Shown here piece by piece: positions 17,800 to 26,433 of a stretch of 64,000 bases of DNA (the stretch's first letter is position 1; each line of letters starts with the position of its first letter). This DNA is from Nitrospirales bacterium (GTDB lineage: Bacteria > Nitrospirota > Nitrospiria > Nitrospirales > UBA8639). The stretch is from contig JAJDBP010000009.1 in assembly GCA_029261295.1 (NCBI GenBank), forward strand, positions 1 to 64,000. Reading direction: 5' to 3'. Made by a program: the position numbers and the translations under genes. The notes under the pieces were generated by a model. It was not told the DNA's origin. It did no database searches and saw nothing but the letters and a program-made list of their open reading frames with translations.

Positions 17800-18927
17800 T
17801 TAGGACGACGAGGTAAGAGAGGTATATGCACTGAGACGGCCTTCCAAGTCTTTGACCTCGTCGCCTTTCTTTAATAGCTCATTATTTAATAATTGATTCT
17901 GGAGTTCCATATTTCGCAGGTCATCCTGCAGGCTTTGTAACTCAGGATGAAAGCTATCAAGTTTTTGCCGGGTTTCTAATACCTGACCAGTGAGTTGAGC
18001 CTTTGTCTCCTGTAATTCTTTGCCCAATTGCGCATTGCTGGCCACTAACCGCTGCATCTCTTGCGTGGGATTGGTTGGTGGTGCCTGTTTGGCTTGGGCG
18101 AGTTGGGTTTTGATCTCCTGTAACTCTTTGGTCAATTGCGTATTGCTCACCTGTAATGCCTGCATTTCTTGGGTAGGCTCGGTCGGTGGTGCCTGCTTGA
18201 CTTGGGTGAGTTGGATTTTAATCTCCTGTAACTCTTTGGTTAATTGTGCATTGCTGACCTGTAACGCTTGCATCTCTTGTGTGGGTTTGGTCGGCGATGC
18301 TTGATTGGCTTGAGCGAGTTGAGTTTTTGTGGCCTGCAGCTCTTCTGTCAAGTGGGCGTTGATATCTTTAAGATTCCAGATTTCTTGAATTTTCTCTGCC
18401 CGTAGCTTTGAGAAATCAGCTTCGATTTTCGTGGGTTCGGTCGGCGGTGCCTGTTTGATTTGATCGATTTGGGTTTTGAGTTCCTGCAACTCCTTGGTCA
18501 AGTCCGCTTGGCGGACTTGTAAGGTTTGTAGTTCTTGGGTGACCTCGGTCTTAGCCTGGATGGCTTGGGTCAGTTGGGTTTTTGTTTCTGGCAGTTCTTT
18601 GTTCAATTGTGCATTGCTGGCCTGCAACGTTTGCACCTTTTGTGTGAGTTCAGTATTCGCTTGCAAGGCTTGAGTCAGTTGGGTTTTTGTTTCTGGCAGT
18701 TCTTTGCTCAATTGTGTATTGCTGGCCTGTATCGTTTGCACCTTTTGTGTGAGTTCGGTGTTCGCTTTCAAGGTTTGGGTGAGTTGAGTTTCTTGTGCTC
18801 TAAGTTTGGTCAATTCAGGTTCGATTTTCTTCACTTGGTCTCCCAAGCTTGCTTTGTCGCTACACAAGGTCTGAGCAACGGCTTGAACTTCTTCTAGTAG
18901 TTGAAGAATATCTTTTTTGCCCTTCAT
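17800..18927 (-). CDS. Repetitive coiled-coil protein of unknown function
   Basis: The 375-residue protein is almost entirely heptad-like coiled coil rich in Gln, Thr, Leu, Lys and Glu. Two kinds of tandem repeats are seen: a unit of about 35 residues near residues 50-150 (NTELTQKVQT-QASN-QL-KELPETKTQLTQ) and a unit of about 40 residues further on (QEMQALQVSNAQLTKELQEIKIQLTQVKQAPPTEPT), the latter broken by short Pro-rich linkers. Repeats are similar in DNA as well, indicating expansion by duplication. No signal peptide or membrane span is present, so it is probably cytoplasmic. The open frame runs upstream to 18960; the ATG at 18927 follows an AAAGG site. It is convergent with cheB. Function unknown; a structural or scaffold role is possible. 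Confidence 0.75.
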   Translation of the reverse strand: MKGKKDILQLLEEVQAVAQTLCSDKASLGDQVKKIEPELTKLRAQETQLTQTLKANTELTQKVQTIQASNTQLSKELPETKTQLTQALQANTELTQKVQTLQASNAQLNKELPETKTQLTQAIQAKTEVTQELQTLQVRQADLTKELQELKTQIDQIKQAPPTEPTKIEADFSKLRAEKIQEIWNLKDINAHLTEELQATKTQLAQANQASPTKPTQEMQALQVSNAQLTKELQEIKIQLTQVKQAPPTEPTQEMQALQVSNTQLTKELQEIKTQLAQAKQAPPTNPTQEMQRLVASNAQLGKELQETKAQLTGQVLETRQKLDSFHPELQSLQDDLRNMELQNQLLNNELLKKGDEVKDLEGRLSAYTSLTSSS

Positions 18928-19660
18928 TTTTGTACTACCTTTCGCTTGACTGAAGATCACGTAATCCTTAACTGACTATTGCCGGGCACTTTTTAGGTTT
19001 CAACATGGGTTACTGCTTGAGAGTGTCCGATATGGTGTTCGCAAAATGTCTCATCAGCTACGTGCAGGGTTCCCTATTACCTGTTCGGTTTTTTTTCTCT
19101 AAATATTAAGGCCTTTTAACACAAAAAATGGTTCTTGATTGCCCCATTCATCTATTTTCAGCGCAGTTCTTTTGTGTTAAGCATCGGTAATTTTGAGTAT
19201 TCAGTAATTCATTTAGTAGGACTCACAATAGTTTTCAATTCTTTTAGGAAGTCTTTGGCAAAACCGTACGCGCATTCTTTCAATTATAGATGAAAGTAAT
19301 GCTGAAGAATTCTGTACTGAAGGAGGAGTGAGGAGCTGCAAGATGGAGAGGCTACGATTCTTGGCTGATGGGTTATGGCATTTTACCTAGGATACTGATC
19401 TCTCAGTAGTGGCATTTCAAGGACGTCGTACTTTGTATCAATGGAATGAATGGTAGGGGCAGGCCAGGAAATTTTCTTGATCTGACACAGATCTATCTGG
19501 GGGTATCTTTTCGGTGTTAGTTTGGAAGGAAATTTTTCTTAAAACCTCTTATTTCATAGGCCTTTATGGTATTTCATGAAGGATTTTAAATTCTCAGGTT
19601 AATATTAATAACGAAAGTTCCGATAATAGAAAATATACATCCTTAGCATGAGGAAATAGT
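18928..19660. other. Intergenic region without a recognised gene
   Basis: About 730 nt, AT-rich. It should contain the promoters of the divergent coiled-coil gene and lipoprotein gene. A short frame at 19343-19456 is broken by an in-frame TAG at 19388 and shows no family match, so it is not called. No hairpin with a T tract was found. Confidence 0.4.
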
Positions 19661-20095
19661 ATGAAATATTCTATAAATTTAATGATCGTTCTCCTATTTT
19701 TTTCAATTTCTGCCTGCTCGGAGACTGTTGATTCTGAATATTCCACTTTGAATGTAGCAACGAAGGAAAATGCTATTCGAACAGGGTTGATTCCAGAGTG
19801 GTTACCAACGACATCTCGGCAAATCACGGTAGCCTATGATATTAGTACTAATGAAAAAATTTTAGCGTTCCAATATAAGATCGCTGAAGGCTGGAACCCA
19901 CTGGAAATATGTGAGCAAATTGATCCCCTCGAACCACCAAAGCCTCAAATAAGTCGTCCCTGGTGGCCTACCGATGTTCCTGCCGACAACACTAATCCTC
20001 CTCGACATACTTTTTACACTTGTGAAAATGGAGAATCTTTTCTCGCGGCTCATCCAAAAATCGGACAAGTTTTTTATTGGAATACGAAGATTTAG
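19661..20095 (+). CDS. Small lipoprotein of unknown function
   Basis: The 144-residue protein starts with a lipoprotein signal peptide (MKYSINLMIVLLFFSISAC) with a fitting lipobox ISAC and lipidation at Cys19. The mature part has no family I can name; it contains a Trp/Pro-rich segment (SRPWWPTDVPADNTNPPRH) and two cysteines (in EICEQ and TCENGES) that could form a disulfide. The ATG at 19661 follows a GAGG site at good spacing. It is isolated, with 730 nt upstream and 295 nt downstream free of genes. Confidence 0.7.
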   Translation: MKYSINLMIVLLFFSISACSETVDSEYSTLNVATKENAIRTGLIPEWLPTTSRQITVAYDISTNEKILAFQYKIAEGWNPLEICEQIDPLEPPKPQISRPWWPTDVPADNTNPPRHTFYTCENGESFLAAHPKIGQVFYWNTKI

Positions 20096-20390
20096 CATCT
20101 TCAGATTCTAAAATTTATTAGAAAAAAGTCGCATAGTCACAGCAAGGGCTATGATGTCTAAGCTCTATCGAAGAAACGGGAATTCAGATGGTGTCCTGCC
20201 TCATCATTCATTGATCAGTTACCCTTAGCCATTGTTTCTCATGTGAATGCATTAGCTTCTGTTGTCCCCACACAGGTGAATCTGCTTATGATTCACTCCT
20301 CAACTTCAGTTTTGTAAGAAATCCATTCGGCTATCAATAACTTCATTGTGGATAGTTTCGGACCATCCATGGGAATGATTTTGGTGAGGA

Positions 20391-21176
20391 TTAGATAAAA
20401 GCTTTGCGCACAATCACGGAAGTAGTGGAGTGATACACCGTCCAATGAGAAGAGTCTTGGGAGAGCTTTACATATTGTTGAATATCGTCTGGTGAGCAAA
20501 GGCCGGTGCGGCAGTATTCTTGTTCTAAGACTAACGCCGATTCACCCATCACCCGTCCCATAGGTGAGTTGCCTGGGCAAAGATGCATGATGGATTGTGC
20601 CCGTTCAATGGCAAAGCCTACCTGTTCTAATTTTCGTGGCAGACTCAATGCATATGCTGGATCTAGTCCCGCGTTTCTGAACATTTGGCAAATGGCGCGA
20701 TTTACTCTTCCTTGAGAACTTTCAGTGGGGAGGTCGGTTAATGTGGCAGATGTGAAATCAGGTTCCTCAAAGAGGGCCACTCCCCCAGGCTTGAGAAGAG
20801 AAAACATTTTATGAAGAATATCCAGATCAGATTGATTATGAATGAGGACATATCTGCCATGAATGAGGTTGAAGGATTGAGTTATGGATACCTCTAGAAA
20901 TTGAATTTTTTGCACGTGAATCGGTGGAGACAGGTAGTCCTGGAGGTACGTGGTGTTTTTGTCGATCCCCACCGCCAAGCCTTCTGGTCCGACACGATTC
21001 CCTAGCCAACGCAAAATAGACCCTGCTCCTGCTCCCAATTCTAAACAGTGCCAGCCTGGTTGTATCCCTAGAGCTTGCAATAGGGCAATGGTTGTTGAAT
21101 CATTGGCTGCTTCGACCAATTGAAGCCGTCGAAATTCTCGTTCTTCCGATTTGTTTTCAAAAATATATTCACTCAT
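20391..21176 (-). CDS. Class I SAM-dependent methyltransferase
   Basis: The protein has 261 residues. The SAM-binding motif is CLELGAGAGSILRWL, and the acidic strand-2 end is GIDKNTTYL. A ubiquinone/menaquinone-methyltransferase-like core continues with MFSLLKPGGVALFEEPDF. The start is the ATG at 21176 after a GGA site; the longer open frame up to 21260 lies in the neighbouring flavoprotein gene. The stop of that gene at 21179 is 2 nt before this start, so the two form an operon. The substrate cannot be identified. Confidence 0.8.
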   Translation of the reverse strand: MSEYIFENKSEEREFRRLQLVEAANDSTTIALLQALGIQPGWHCLELGAGAGSILRWLGNRVGPEGLAVGIDKNTTYLQDYLSPPIHVQKIQFLEVSITQSFNLIHGRYVLIHNQSDLDILHKMFSLLKPGGVALFEEPDFTSATLTDLPTESSQGRVNRAICQMFRNAGLDPAYALSLPRKLEQVGFAIERAQSIMHLCPGNSPMGRVMGESALVLEQEYCRTGLCSPDDIQQYVKLSQDSSHWTVYHSTTSVIVRKAFI

Positions 21177-21178
21177 CT

Positions 21179-22450
21179 TTATTCCTTTTTTTGGGATTTT
21201 TCCCTGTGTGTATCGAGAGCCCCATGGGAGCCGGCGAGATGACCAGTAGCCCAAGCCCATTGAAAATTATATCCTCCAATGCGCCCATCACAGTCCAATA
21301 GTTCACCAATGAGATAGAGTCCAGGAACTTTTTTGGATTCCATAGTGGAAGGATTGATTTCTGTTAAAGGAATTCCCCCTGCCGTCACTTCAGCAAAATT
21401 CCAGCCTCGAGATCCAATGACCGGGAGTGACAGGTTGGTGAGAATTTGAACGAGGTTGTGACGCATGGTTTTAGGGAGATGGTTTACAGGTGTACGGGCA
21501 AGATTCGGTTCGAGAAATTGAGTAAATTGTGTGACCACACGATTAGGTAATCGTTCAGTTAATAGCCCGTGAATAGTTTTGTTCCCGGGGAGCGACATGG
21601 CATGAATGAGCCATTGTTCAATTTCTTGAGGGGCGGAGTCAGAAAAACAATTCAGATGAATTTGGGGTTGGTCCCCTTGTTCTGTTGCCAAAATCCAAAA
21701 CCGGCTGGCGTCCATGACCGCTGGTCCGCTGATCCCAACGTGTGTCCATAATAGACTCCCAGTCCGGCGATCAATGATCCGATTTTTCACTCGAGTGGTG
21801 AGCATGACATCATGGGAAATTCCAGAAAGATGGGCGTGGAAAAAATTGTCATCCAACAATAAAGGAACTAGAGCCGGGCAAGTTGCTGTTACCGTGTGGT
21901 TTAACTGTTGAGCCAGTAACCAGCCCGACCCGTTTGACCCAGTTTTTGGAAGGGAGCGCCCACCAGTAGCTAATATGACCTGCCTCGCCTGAAGACAGCC
22001 TTGGGAATGATGAATGGAAAATCGATTGCCTTCGTGAGAGATCGATTGCACCGAGTGCTGTGTTAAAAGAGGTATAGCCAATCTGTGACATTCGTCTAAA
22101 AGGGCATTCAGAATCGTTCGAGCCTTATTGCTGACAGGGAAAAGTTTTCCAGTATTTTCAGTTTTTAGAGGAACTCCGAGGGAATCAAACCACTGAATGG
22201 TGGCCTGTTCATCGAATCGTCTAAGGATTCGATCGATAATTTTTCGGTTGCCATGAAAATCAGATGCCGTGACTTTTTGATTGGTCACATTGCAGCGTCC
22301 TCCGCCAGAGACCAGAATTTTGGCCCCAATCGTTTTGGCGCCATCGAGAAGAACGATGTGAAGGGAAGGGTTGGTTTTGGCTGCGAAAATGCTTGCTGCT
22401 AAACCAGCTGCGCCCGCCCCTATGATGGCAATATCTGCAGTTTGAGGCAT
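21179..22450 (-). CDS. HI0933/YhiN-family FAD-dependent oxidoreductase
   Basis: The 423-residue protein begins with an FAD-binding Rossmann motif (IAIIGAGAAGLAASIFAAK) and has the family signature VSGGGRCNVTN. The C-terminal FAD motif is present as YLIGELLDCDGRIGGYNFQWAWATG. This is the HI0933-like (YhiN/BaiN) group of flavoproteins. Some members reduce bile-acid intermediates, but most have no known substrate, and none is claimed here. Length is normal. It is directly upstream of the methyltransferase gene and likely co-transcribed with it. Confidence 0.88.
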   Translation of the reverse strand: MPQTADIAIIGAGAAGLAASIFAAKTNPSLHIVLLDGAKTIGAKILVSGGGRCNVTNQKVTASDFHGNRKIIDRILRRFDEQATIQWFDSLGVPLKTENTGKLFPVSNKARTILNALLDECHRLAIPLLTQHSVQSISHEGNRFSIHHSQGCLQARQVILATGGRSLPKTGSNGSGWLLAQQLNHTVTATCPALVPLLLDDNFFHAHLSGISHDVMLTTRVKNRIIDRRTGSLLWTHVGISGPAVMDASRFWILATEQGDQPQIHLNCFSDSAPQEIEQWLIHAMSLPGNKTIHGLLTERLPNRVVTQFTQFLEPNLARTPVNHLPKTMRHNLVQILTNLSLPVIGSRGWNFAEVTAGGIPLTEINPSTMESKKVPGLYLIGELLDCDGRIGGYNFQWAWATGHLAGSHGALDTHREKSQKKE

Positions 22451-22482
22451 AGGAAATATTGAGACAATGGAGAATTAAGCAA

Positions 22483-22875
22483 TCATGGGTTTGGGGGAAA
22501 TTGCTCGAGCACTTCAAAGGCGTCATGCGTTAAGAGCCATTGGCCGTTTGATTGTTTTTCCCATTTTTCTAGGGTAATCACGCCTCTTCCGACATTCATC
22601 TTCCAATTAGCAGTGAGGTGCAGGGTCAATTCGTCAATGATTTGGAGTGCGACCTCGTGATATTCCAAGCCTGTGGCACCTGAGGAGACGAACGGGCGCC
22701 AAAATGCGTCAATCTCTTGAGTTCCCGTAAAAGTCCCAAAGGGTTTCGCTTCCATCACGGCATTTGGTACATAGGCTGCGACGCAAGCGTCAACATCTCC
22801 CTTATTAAAGTTGGCAATCCACTGTTGACTGGCCGTTAAGACTTCCCGACGAAGGACGGTTGAGTGATCATCCAT
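22483..22875 (-). CDS. SnoaL/NTF2-like protein
   Basis: About 130 residues with the pattern of the NTF2-like cone fold: an initial helix (TASQQWIANFNKGDVDACVAAY), then VPNAVMEAKPFGTFTGTQEIDAFWRPF and several strands ending WLLTHDAFEVLE. Such proteins serve as small enzymes or as binding domains, often for steroid- or polyketide-like compounds, but many have no known role. The frame also has a TTG start at 22884; the ATG at 22875 looks more likely. It lies 32 nt upstream of the flavoprotein gene on the same strand. Confidence 0.7.
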   Translation of the reverse strand: MDDHSTVLRREVLTASQQWIANFNKGDVDACVAAYVPNAVMEAKPFGTFTGTQEIDAFWRPFVSSGATGLEYHEVALQIIDELTLHLTANWKMNVGRGVITLEKWEKQSNGQWLLTHDAFEVLEQFPPNP

Positions 22876-22947
22876 ACGTTCCAAACCTTTCTTCCGAAAT
22901 CTTCATGAATCATCTATTCCACAAATAGTCTATAGAATACATGTTGG

Positions 22948-23601
22948 TTATTGTATTTCCGATGTAGGTGACTCTACCTTGGAAAACAACATGACGTCAT
23001 TATGGAAAAACTCTAATTTCGATTCCCATTGATCGGCTAGCCATTCAAACGTGGATCGGGAAAAAAAACAAACATGGGTGAGATCATTTTTGTAATGCCA
23101 TGTCGCAAAGGCTTCCTGGTCTCGCACGAGTTTAGTCATGAGCCCAAGGTATCCTCCTGCTTTCACGAGTGTCCAAAGTTGGGAGAGAATCGTGGCTGGA
23201 TCATGTAGATGTTCAACCACTTCTGTGGCCGTAATAAAGTCGTAGCTTTGGGATAAGGCGGAAGGGTTGTGGGCATAAAAATGGTCATACAACATAACGG
23301 CATGGCCCATTTCTTCAAACATGACTGAAAGTGTTGGGCCGGGGCCTGACCCAAAATCAAGGCCGTGACTGTTTGGAACAAGACGTTCTTGTAGAGGCAA
23401 GAAGAGGCGGCTTAGGAAGCGACGATACTCAGGGTCCGTTGGGGAGTTCTGATGATGATCGTAGGCCGTTTTTTCATCTACTTCTGATAAAAATTGTTCA
23501 GGTGGCACAAAAACAAGATGACATGTGTGACAGACAAAATATGTGCGTCGTTGGTCATGATAAAACTCGTCGTGGGTTTTTTCGTGGCACAGAGGACACA
23601 T
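22948..23601 (-). CDS. SAM methyltransferase with an N-terminal zinc ribbon
   Basis: The 217-residue protein starts with two CxxC pairs (MCPLC and CHTC, about 20 residues apart) that form a zinc ribbon, followed by a class I methyltransferase domain. Motif I reads GLDFGSGPGPTLSVM; the segment FITATEVVEHLHDP matches the post-motif region of Methyltransf_12/23-type enzymes. A CHxxC-type ribbon ahead of a methyltransferase is common in rRNA or small-molecule methyltransferases of unknown target. No signal peptide. It is upstream of the SnoaL-like gene by 73 nt and may be in the same transcription unit. Confidence 0.8.
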   Translation of the reverse strand: MCPLCHEKTHDEFYHDQRRTYFVCHTCHLVFVPPEQFLSEVDEKTAYDHHQNSPTDPEYRRFLSRLFLPLQERLVPNSHGLDFGSGPGPTLSVMFEEMGHAVMLYDHFYAHNPSALSQSYDFITATEVVEHLHDPATILSQLWTLVKAGGYLGLMTKLVRDQEAFATWHYKNDLTHVCFFSRSTFEWLADQWESKLEFFHNDVMLFSKVESPTSEIQ

Positions 23602-23746
23602 ATTATGAAGGGAAGTGGTTTTGGCAATCTATCTTGGAATATGATGCCATCTATAATAGAGGATAGAATAATTAAGGGATGTTCACACCGTGAAAAATTT
23701 GCTGGCTTGAAGCAAAAAGAAGACGATTCTTGCTCACGAATTTTTC

Positions 23747-24094
23747 TTATTTTCCTTGTTTTGCGCAATCAATGCACAAGGGGGCGGTTGGGTCGAACTC
23801 AAGCCGTTTAGCGTGAATGTTTTCCCCGCATCGTAGACAGAGTCCAAATATTCCTTTTTCGAGGCGTTGCAGACTTGCCGTAATTCGTTGTAATTGGAGT
23901 GTTCGCCGTTGTTGAGATTCTTTAGCCATGGCTTGCCCTTGTAGAGCATCCATGCGGGAGACCCGGCCGATCGTTGTTTGATCAAGCTCAACGGTTTGAG
24001 CGGCCTCTTGCCCAGATTGTTCTACCGCTTGGAGGTCTGATTGCAGTGCGAGCAAGGCCTGTTTGAAATGCTGTGTGTCAAAATCGTTCATCAT
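23747..24094 (-). CDS. TraR/DksA-family zinc-finger protein
   Basis: About 115 residues with an N-terminal helical pair and a C-terminal four-cysteine zinc finger (CLRCGENI ... CIDCAKQ). FGLCLRCGENIHAKRLEFDPTAPLCIDCA matches the DksA/TraR signature. DksA-like proteins bind RNA polymerase in the secondary channel; short members such as this are TraR- or YbiI-like. The usual acidic DxxD tip of DksA is not evident. The frame extends to a TTG at 24112, but the ATG at 24094 or 24091 looks more natural. It is divergent from the carbonic anhydrase gene. Confidence 0.82.
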   Translation of the reverse strand: MMNDFDTQHFKQALLALQSDLQAVEQSGQEAAQTVELDQTTIGRVSRMDALQGQAMAKESQQRRTLQLQRITASLQRLEKGIFGLCLRCGENIHAKRLEFDPTAPLCIDCAKQGK

Positions 24095-24213
24095 TGGAAG
24101 CGTCGAGCTCAACAGTTAGCTTGATGGGATATGTGGGGCAATGTACCCTACCTGAGTGGTAAAGGCCAATTATTCATTTTTACGCGAGATGAGAACCTAT
24201 ACAGGGAGGAGAC

Positions 24214-24852
24214 ATGATGGAAAAAGTATTAAAAGGGTTAGTCACATTTCAAAAGGAAGTATTTTCTAAAAAAAAGAAATTGTTTTCTTCCTTGTCAAAA
24301 CAACAGAAACCCAGTGTGTTGTTTGTGACCTGTTCTGACTCCAGGATTGATCCCTCTTTACTTACCCAGACAAATCCAGGTGACCTCTTTATTATTCGTA
24401 ATGCGGGGAATTTGATTCCCGCGTATGGTGCCGCTATGGGTGGAAGTACGGCAACGATTGAGTATGGTGTCTCTGTGCTTCAGGTAAAAGATATTATTGT
24501 TTGTGGCCACACCGATTGCGGAGCGATGACCGGGCTTTTGCACCCTGAAAAAGTGCAAGAGCTTCCTGCCGTTAAGGCTTGGTTGCAACATGCAGAGACG
24601 ACTACGCGAATGGTCAAAGATCACTGTGCGGATTTGAAAGGAGACGAATTGTTCGCGGCAACGATACGAGAAAATGTCCTGGTCCAATTAAATCATTTGA
24701 AGACTCATCCGTCCGTGGCGACCCGATTGCGTCGAGGAGATCTTCGCCTGCACGGGTGGGTCTATTCTATTGGAACTGGTGATGTGTGGGCCTATGATTC
24801 AGAGGAAAAAGATTTTGTTAACCCTTGTGTTCAAAAGAAAAAACGGAAATAG
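24214..24852 (+). CDS. Beta-class carbonic anhydrase
   Basis: The 212-residue protein has all beta-class zinc and catalytic residues: Cys40, Asp42 and Arg44 in TCSDSRID, and His99 and Cys102 in GHTDCGAM. It interconverts CO2 and bicarbonate. The C-terminal segment (LRLHGWVYSIGTGDVWAYD) is typical of the family. The ATG at 24214 follows a strong GGGAGGAG site. A partial second copy of its last 70 codons lies at 26208-26414, beyond two lipoprotein genes on the other strand. In an autotroph it would feed bicarbonate-using carboxylases; that link is an inference. Confidence 0.93.
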   Translation: MMEKVLKGLVTFQKEVFSKKKKLFSSLSKQQKPSVLFVTCSDSRIDPSLLTQTNPGDLFIIRNAGNLIPAYGAAMGGSTATIEYGVSVLQVKDIIVCGHTDCGAMTGLLHPEKVQELPAVKAWLQHAETTTRMVKDHCADLKGDELFAATIRENVLVQLNHLKTHPSVATRLRRGDLRLHGWVYSIGTGDVWAYDSEEKDFVNPCVQKKKRK

Positions 24853-24862
24853 TTGATGGTTT

Positions 24863-25396
24863 TTACTCCGTTAGGTATTCGATAACCCTTGCATCCTTGA
24901 ACATGGTTGCGACTACCCACATCAAGGATCCATCCACGCACCGAAAAAGGGGATTAACCCAACCGAAATTGCCAGTATGTTCCGTTTGGGAATAGCGGTG
25001 TGAATAGCCGTTGCCTAGGTCGATAGATATTGCTGTGGAGCATTGGAGCTTCCAACGACCGGGTAAATGATTGGCCTCAGTAATTGATAACTTTATGGAT
25101 TTTCCTGCTCCTTCGGAAACATCCATGCCATGTTTTTTTAGCTCATTTTTGGTCATCTCTATGGCAGCTTCTGTCCATTTATGAAGGTTAGCTGTCCAAT
25201 TTGTGAATTTGTTCACGGAGAATATTACTTCGGATGATGGAGATTGATTGTTAATAAGGGCAACGGAGGCGCTAGAGGTAAAGCCGGGAATGCCCTTCAG
25301 CGGAACGGCATTGGGGTCAGGCGTGTAATAACGTGTGCAACCAACACATAGCAATAAAAGGAGAATAATCAAAAATTTTAGTGGCTCAATAAGCAT
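24863..25396 (-). CDS. Lipoprotein of unknown function
   Basis: The 177-residue protein has a lipoprotein signal peptide with a Leu-rich core and lipobox CVGC (Cys20). The mature domain contains an alternating strand/helix pattern with two further cysteines (KLQCSTAI and FRCVDG). I recognise no family. It lies downstream of another lipoprotein gene on the same strand (29 nt gap), and the pair is inserted between the carbonic anhydrase gene and its broken copy. Confidence 0.7.
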   Translation of the reverse strand: MLIEPLKFLIILLLLLCVGCTRYYTPDPNAVPLKGIPGFTSSASVALINNQSPSSEVIFSVNKFTNWTANLHKWTEAAIEMTKNELKKHGMDVSEGAGKSIKLSITEANHLPGRWKLQCSTAISIDLGNGYSHRYSQTEHTGNFGWVNPLFRCVDGSLMWVVATMFKDARVIEYLTE

Positions 25397-25425
25397 AGTT
25401 TTTTCTTTTCGGAAGATTGCTGGTG

Positions 25426-25986
25426 TTATAAATTCCCGAGTCTAACGTTATTTCGTGGTTGTTTTAACCAAAGTGCGATGTCCTGCCCAAGAACTTTGGC
25501 GGTTTGCTCAAACACTGAACAAGTTCCTTTAAACCCTGACAAAAGCCCACCGATTGACCGCTCTCCTCCAGAAAAAGACCGCTTGAGTATTCCATTTTCA
25601 TAGAGTTGGCCATGTATTGTAGTAGTTTTGGAGTTATCGAGAAATGCTCCGCCTATGCTAATGGCATTAATTATTTCAACTACGAGCACAATGCCAGGTT
25701 TATGTGGGTCAACATGATCCACTTGATTGACAGGAATGCCCAGTCCAACTGAATAAGAATGGATATATTCTGATAGTTGTTGGGGAAGGTTACATTCTTG
25801 CCGAATGTTTAACGGTACCATGTTTTCATTTTGATAGGGAATAATGTAATCGATAGAAATAGGTCCTGGACCTAATGAACTCGTGAGGGATGGCTGGTTG
25901 GGATATATGGACGGCTCCACTCCGCTGTTAGGTTGACAAGCGGAAAGAAAAAGGAGGGTGCAAATAAACATTAGCCCAATTTTCAT
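25426..25986 (-). CDS. Lipoprotein of unknown function
   Basis: A lipoprotein signal peptide (MKIGLMFICTLLFLSAC) with lipobox LSAC is clear. The mature part includes VLVVEIINAISIGGAFLDNSKTT followed by GQLYENGILKRSFSGGER, a pattern seen in small outer-membrane lipoproteins that resist or modulate something unknown; no specific family can be named. Two additional Cys residues (ECNL, GTCSVF) may pair. The ATG at 25986 begins the signal peptide; an upstream in-frame ATG at 25998 adds four residues. It forms a two-gene unit with the lipoprotein gene downstream. Confidence 0.7.
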   Translation of the reverse strand: MKIGLMFICTLLFLSACQPNSGVEPSIYPNQPSLTSSLGPGPISIDYIIPYQNENMVPLNIRQECNLPQQLSEYIHSYSVGLGIPVNQVDHVDPHKPGIVLVVEIINAISIGGAFLDNSKTTTIHGQLYENGILKRSFSGGERSIGGLLSGFKGTCSVFEQTAKVLGQDIALWLKQPRNNVRLGNL

Positions 25987-26207
25987 TAAGACTCCCATTC
26001 AAATGCCAGAGGATGACAACAATGCTGGTGATCTTGAGAAGGATTTGTCATCCAATCAAGATGCTATGTAGATATTTCGAAAATAATATCAAACCTTCAA
26101 AAAAGTAGAAAGTTTTTGTCTATTTTGAAATTCAAGTGAGGCCATATTCGATTTCTTTTCTTTTTTTATGGTGCAGAGTTTCCGTTTCCTTCCCCTTGTA
26201 AAGATTC

Positions 26208-26414
26208 GAATTATTGGCAGCCACTCTACAGAAAAATGTCCTGGTGCAATTAGATCATCTCAAGACTCATCCATCTGTGGCCTCTCGGTTGAGGCAAGGA
26301 GATCTTCGCCTGCATGGCTGGGTCTATTCTATTGGAACGGGTGATGTGTGGGTGTATAACGACCAAAAGAAAGAATTTATGAATCTCAATAAAAGGGCCA
26401 GAAAAAAGTCGTAA
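26208..26414 (+). pseudogene. Truncated second copy of the beta-carbonic anhydrase 3' end
   Basis: The frame from the GAA at 26208 to the TAA at 26412 encodes ELLAATLQKNVLVQLDHLK and on, closely matching the last 70 residues of the carbonic anhydrase at 24214-24852 (ELFAATIRENVLVQLNHLK and on). Long runs of DNA are identical, for example around the codons for RLHGWVYSIGTGDVW. The zinc-binding two-thirds of the gene are missing and there is no credible start, so it cannot make an active enzyme. It points to a former tandem duplication, one copy of which was later cut. Confidence 0.85.
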
Positions 26415-26433
26415 CTCTTTCAGGGTGCCCGTC

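Noticed and set aside
17950-18800. Regularly spaced repeats resembling a repeat array
   Set aside because: They are codon-phased repeats inside one open coiled-coil gene, without unique spacers, so not a CRISPR array.
19343-19456. Possible small gene starting MERLRFLADGLWHFT
   Set aside because: It is interrupted by an in-frame TAG at 19388 and no family could be recognised, so not even a pseudogene call is justified.
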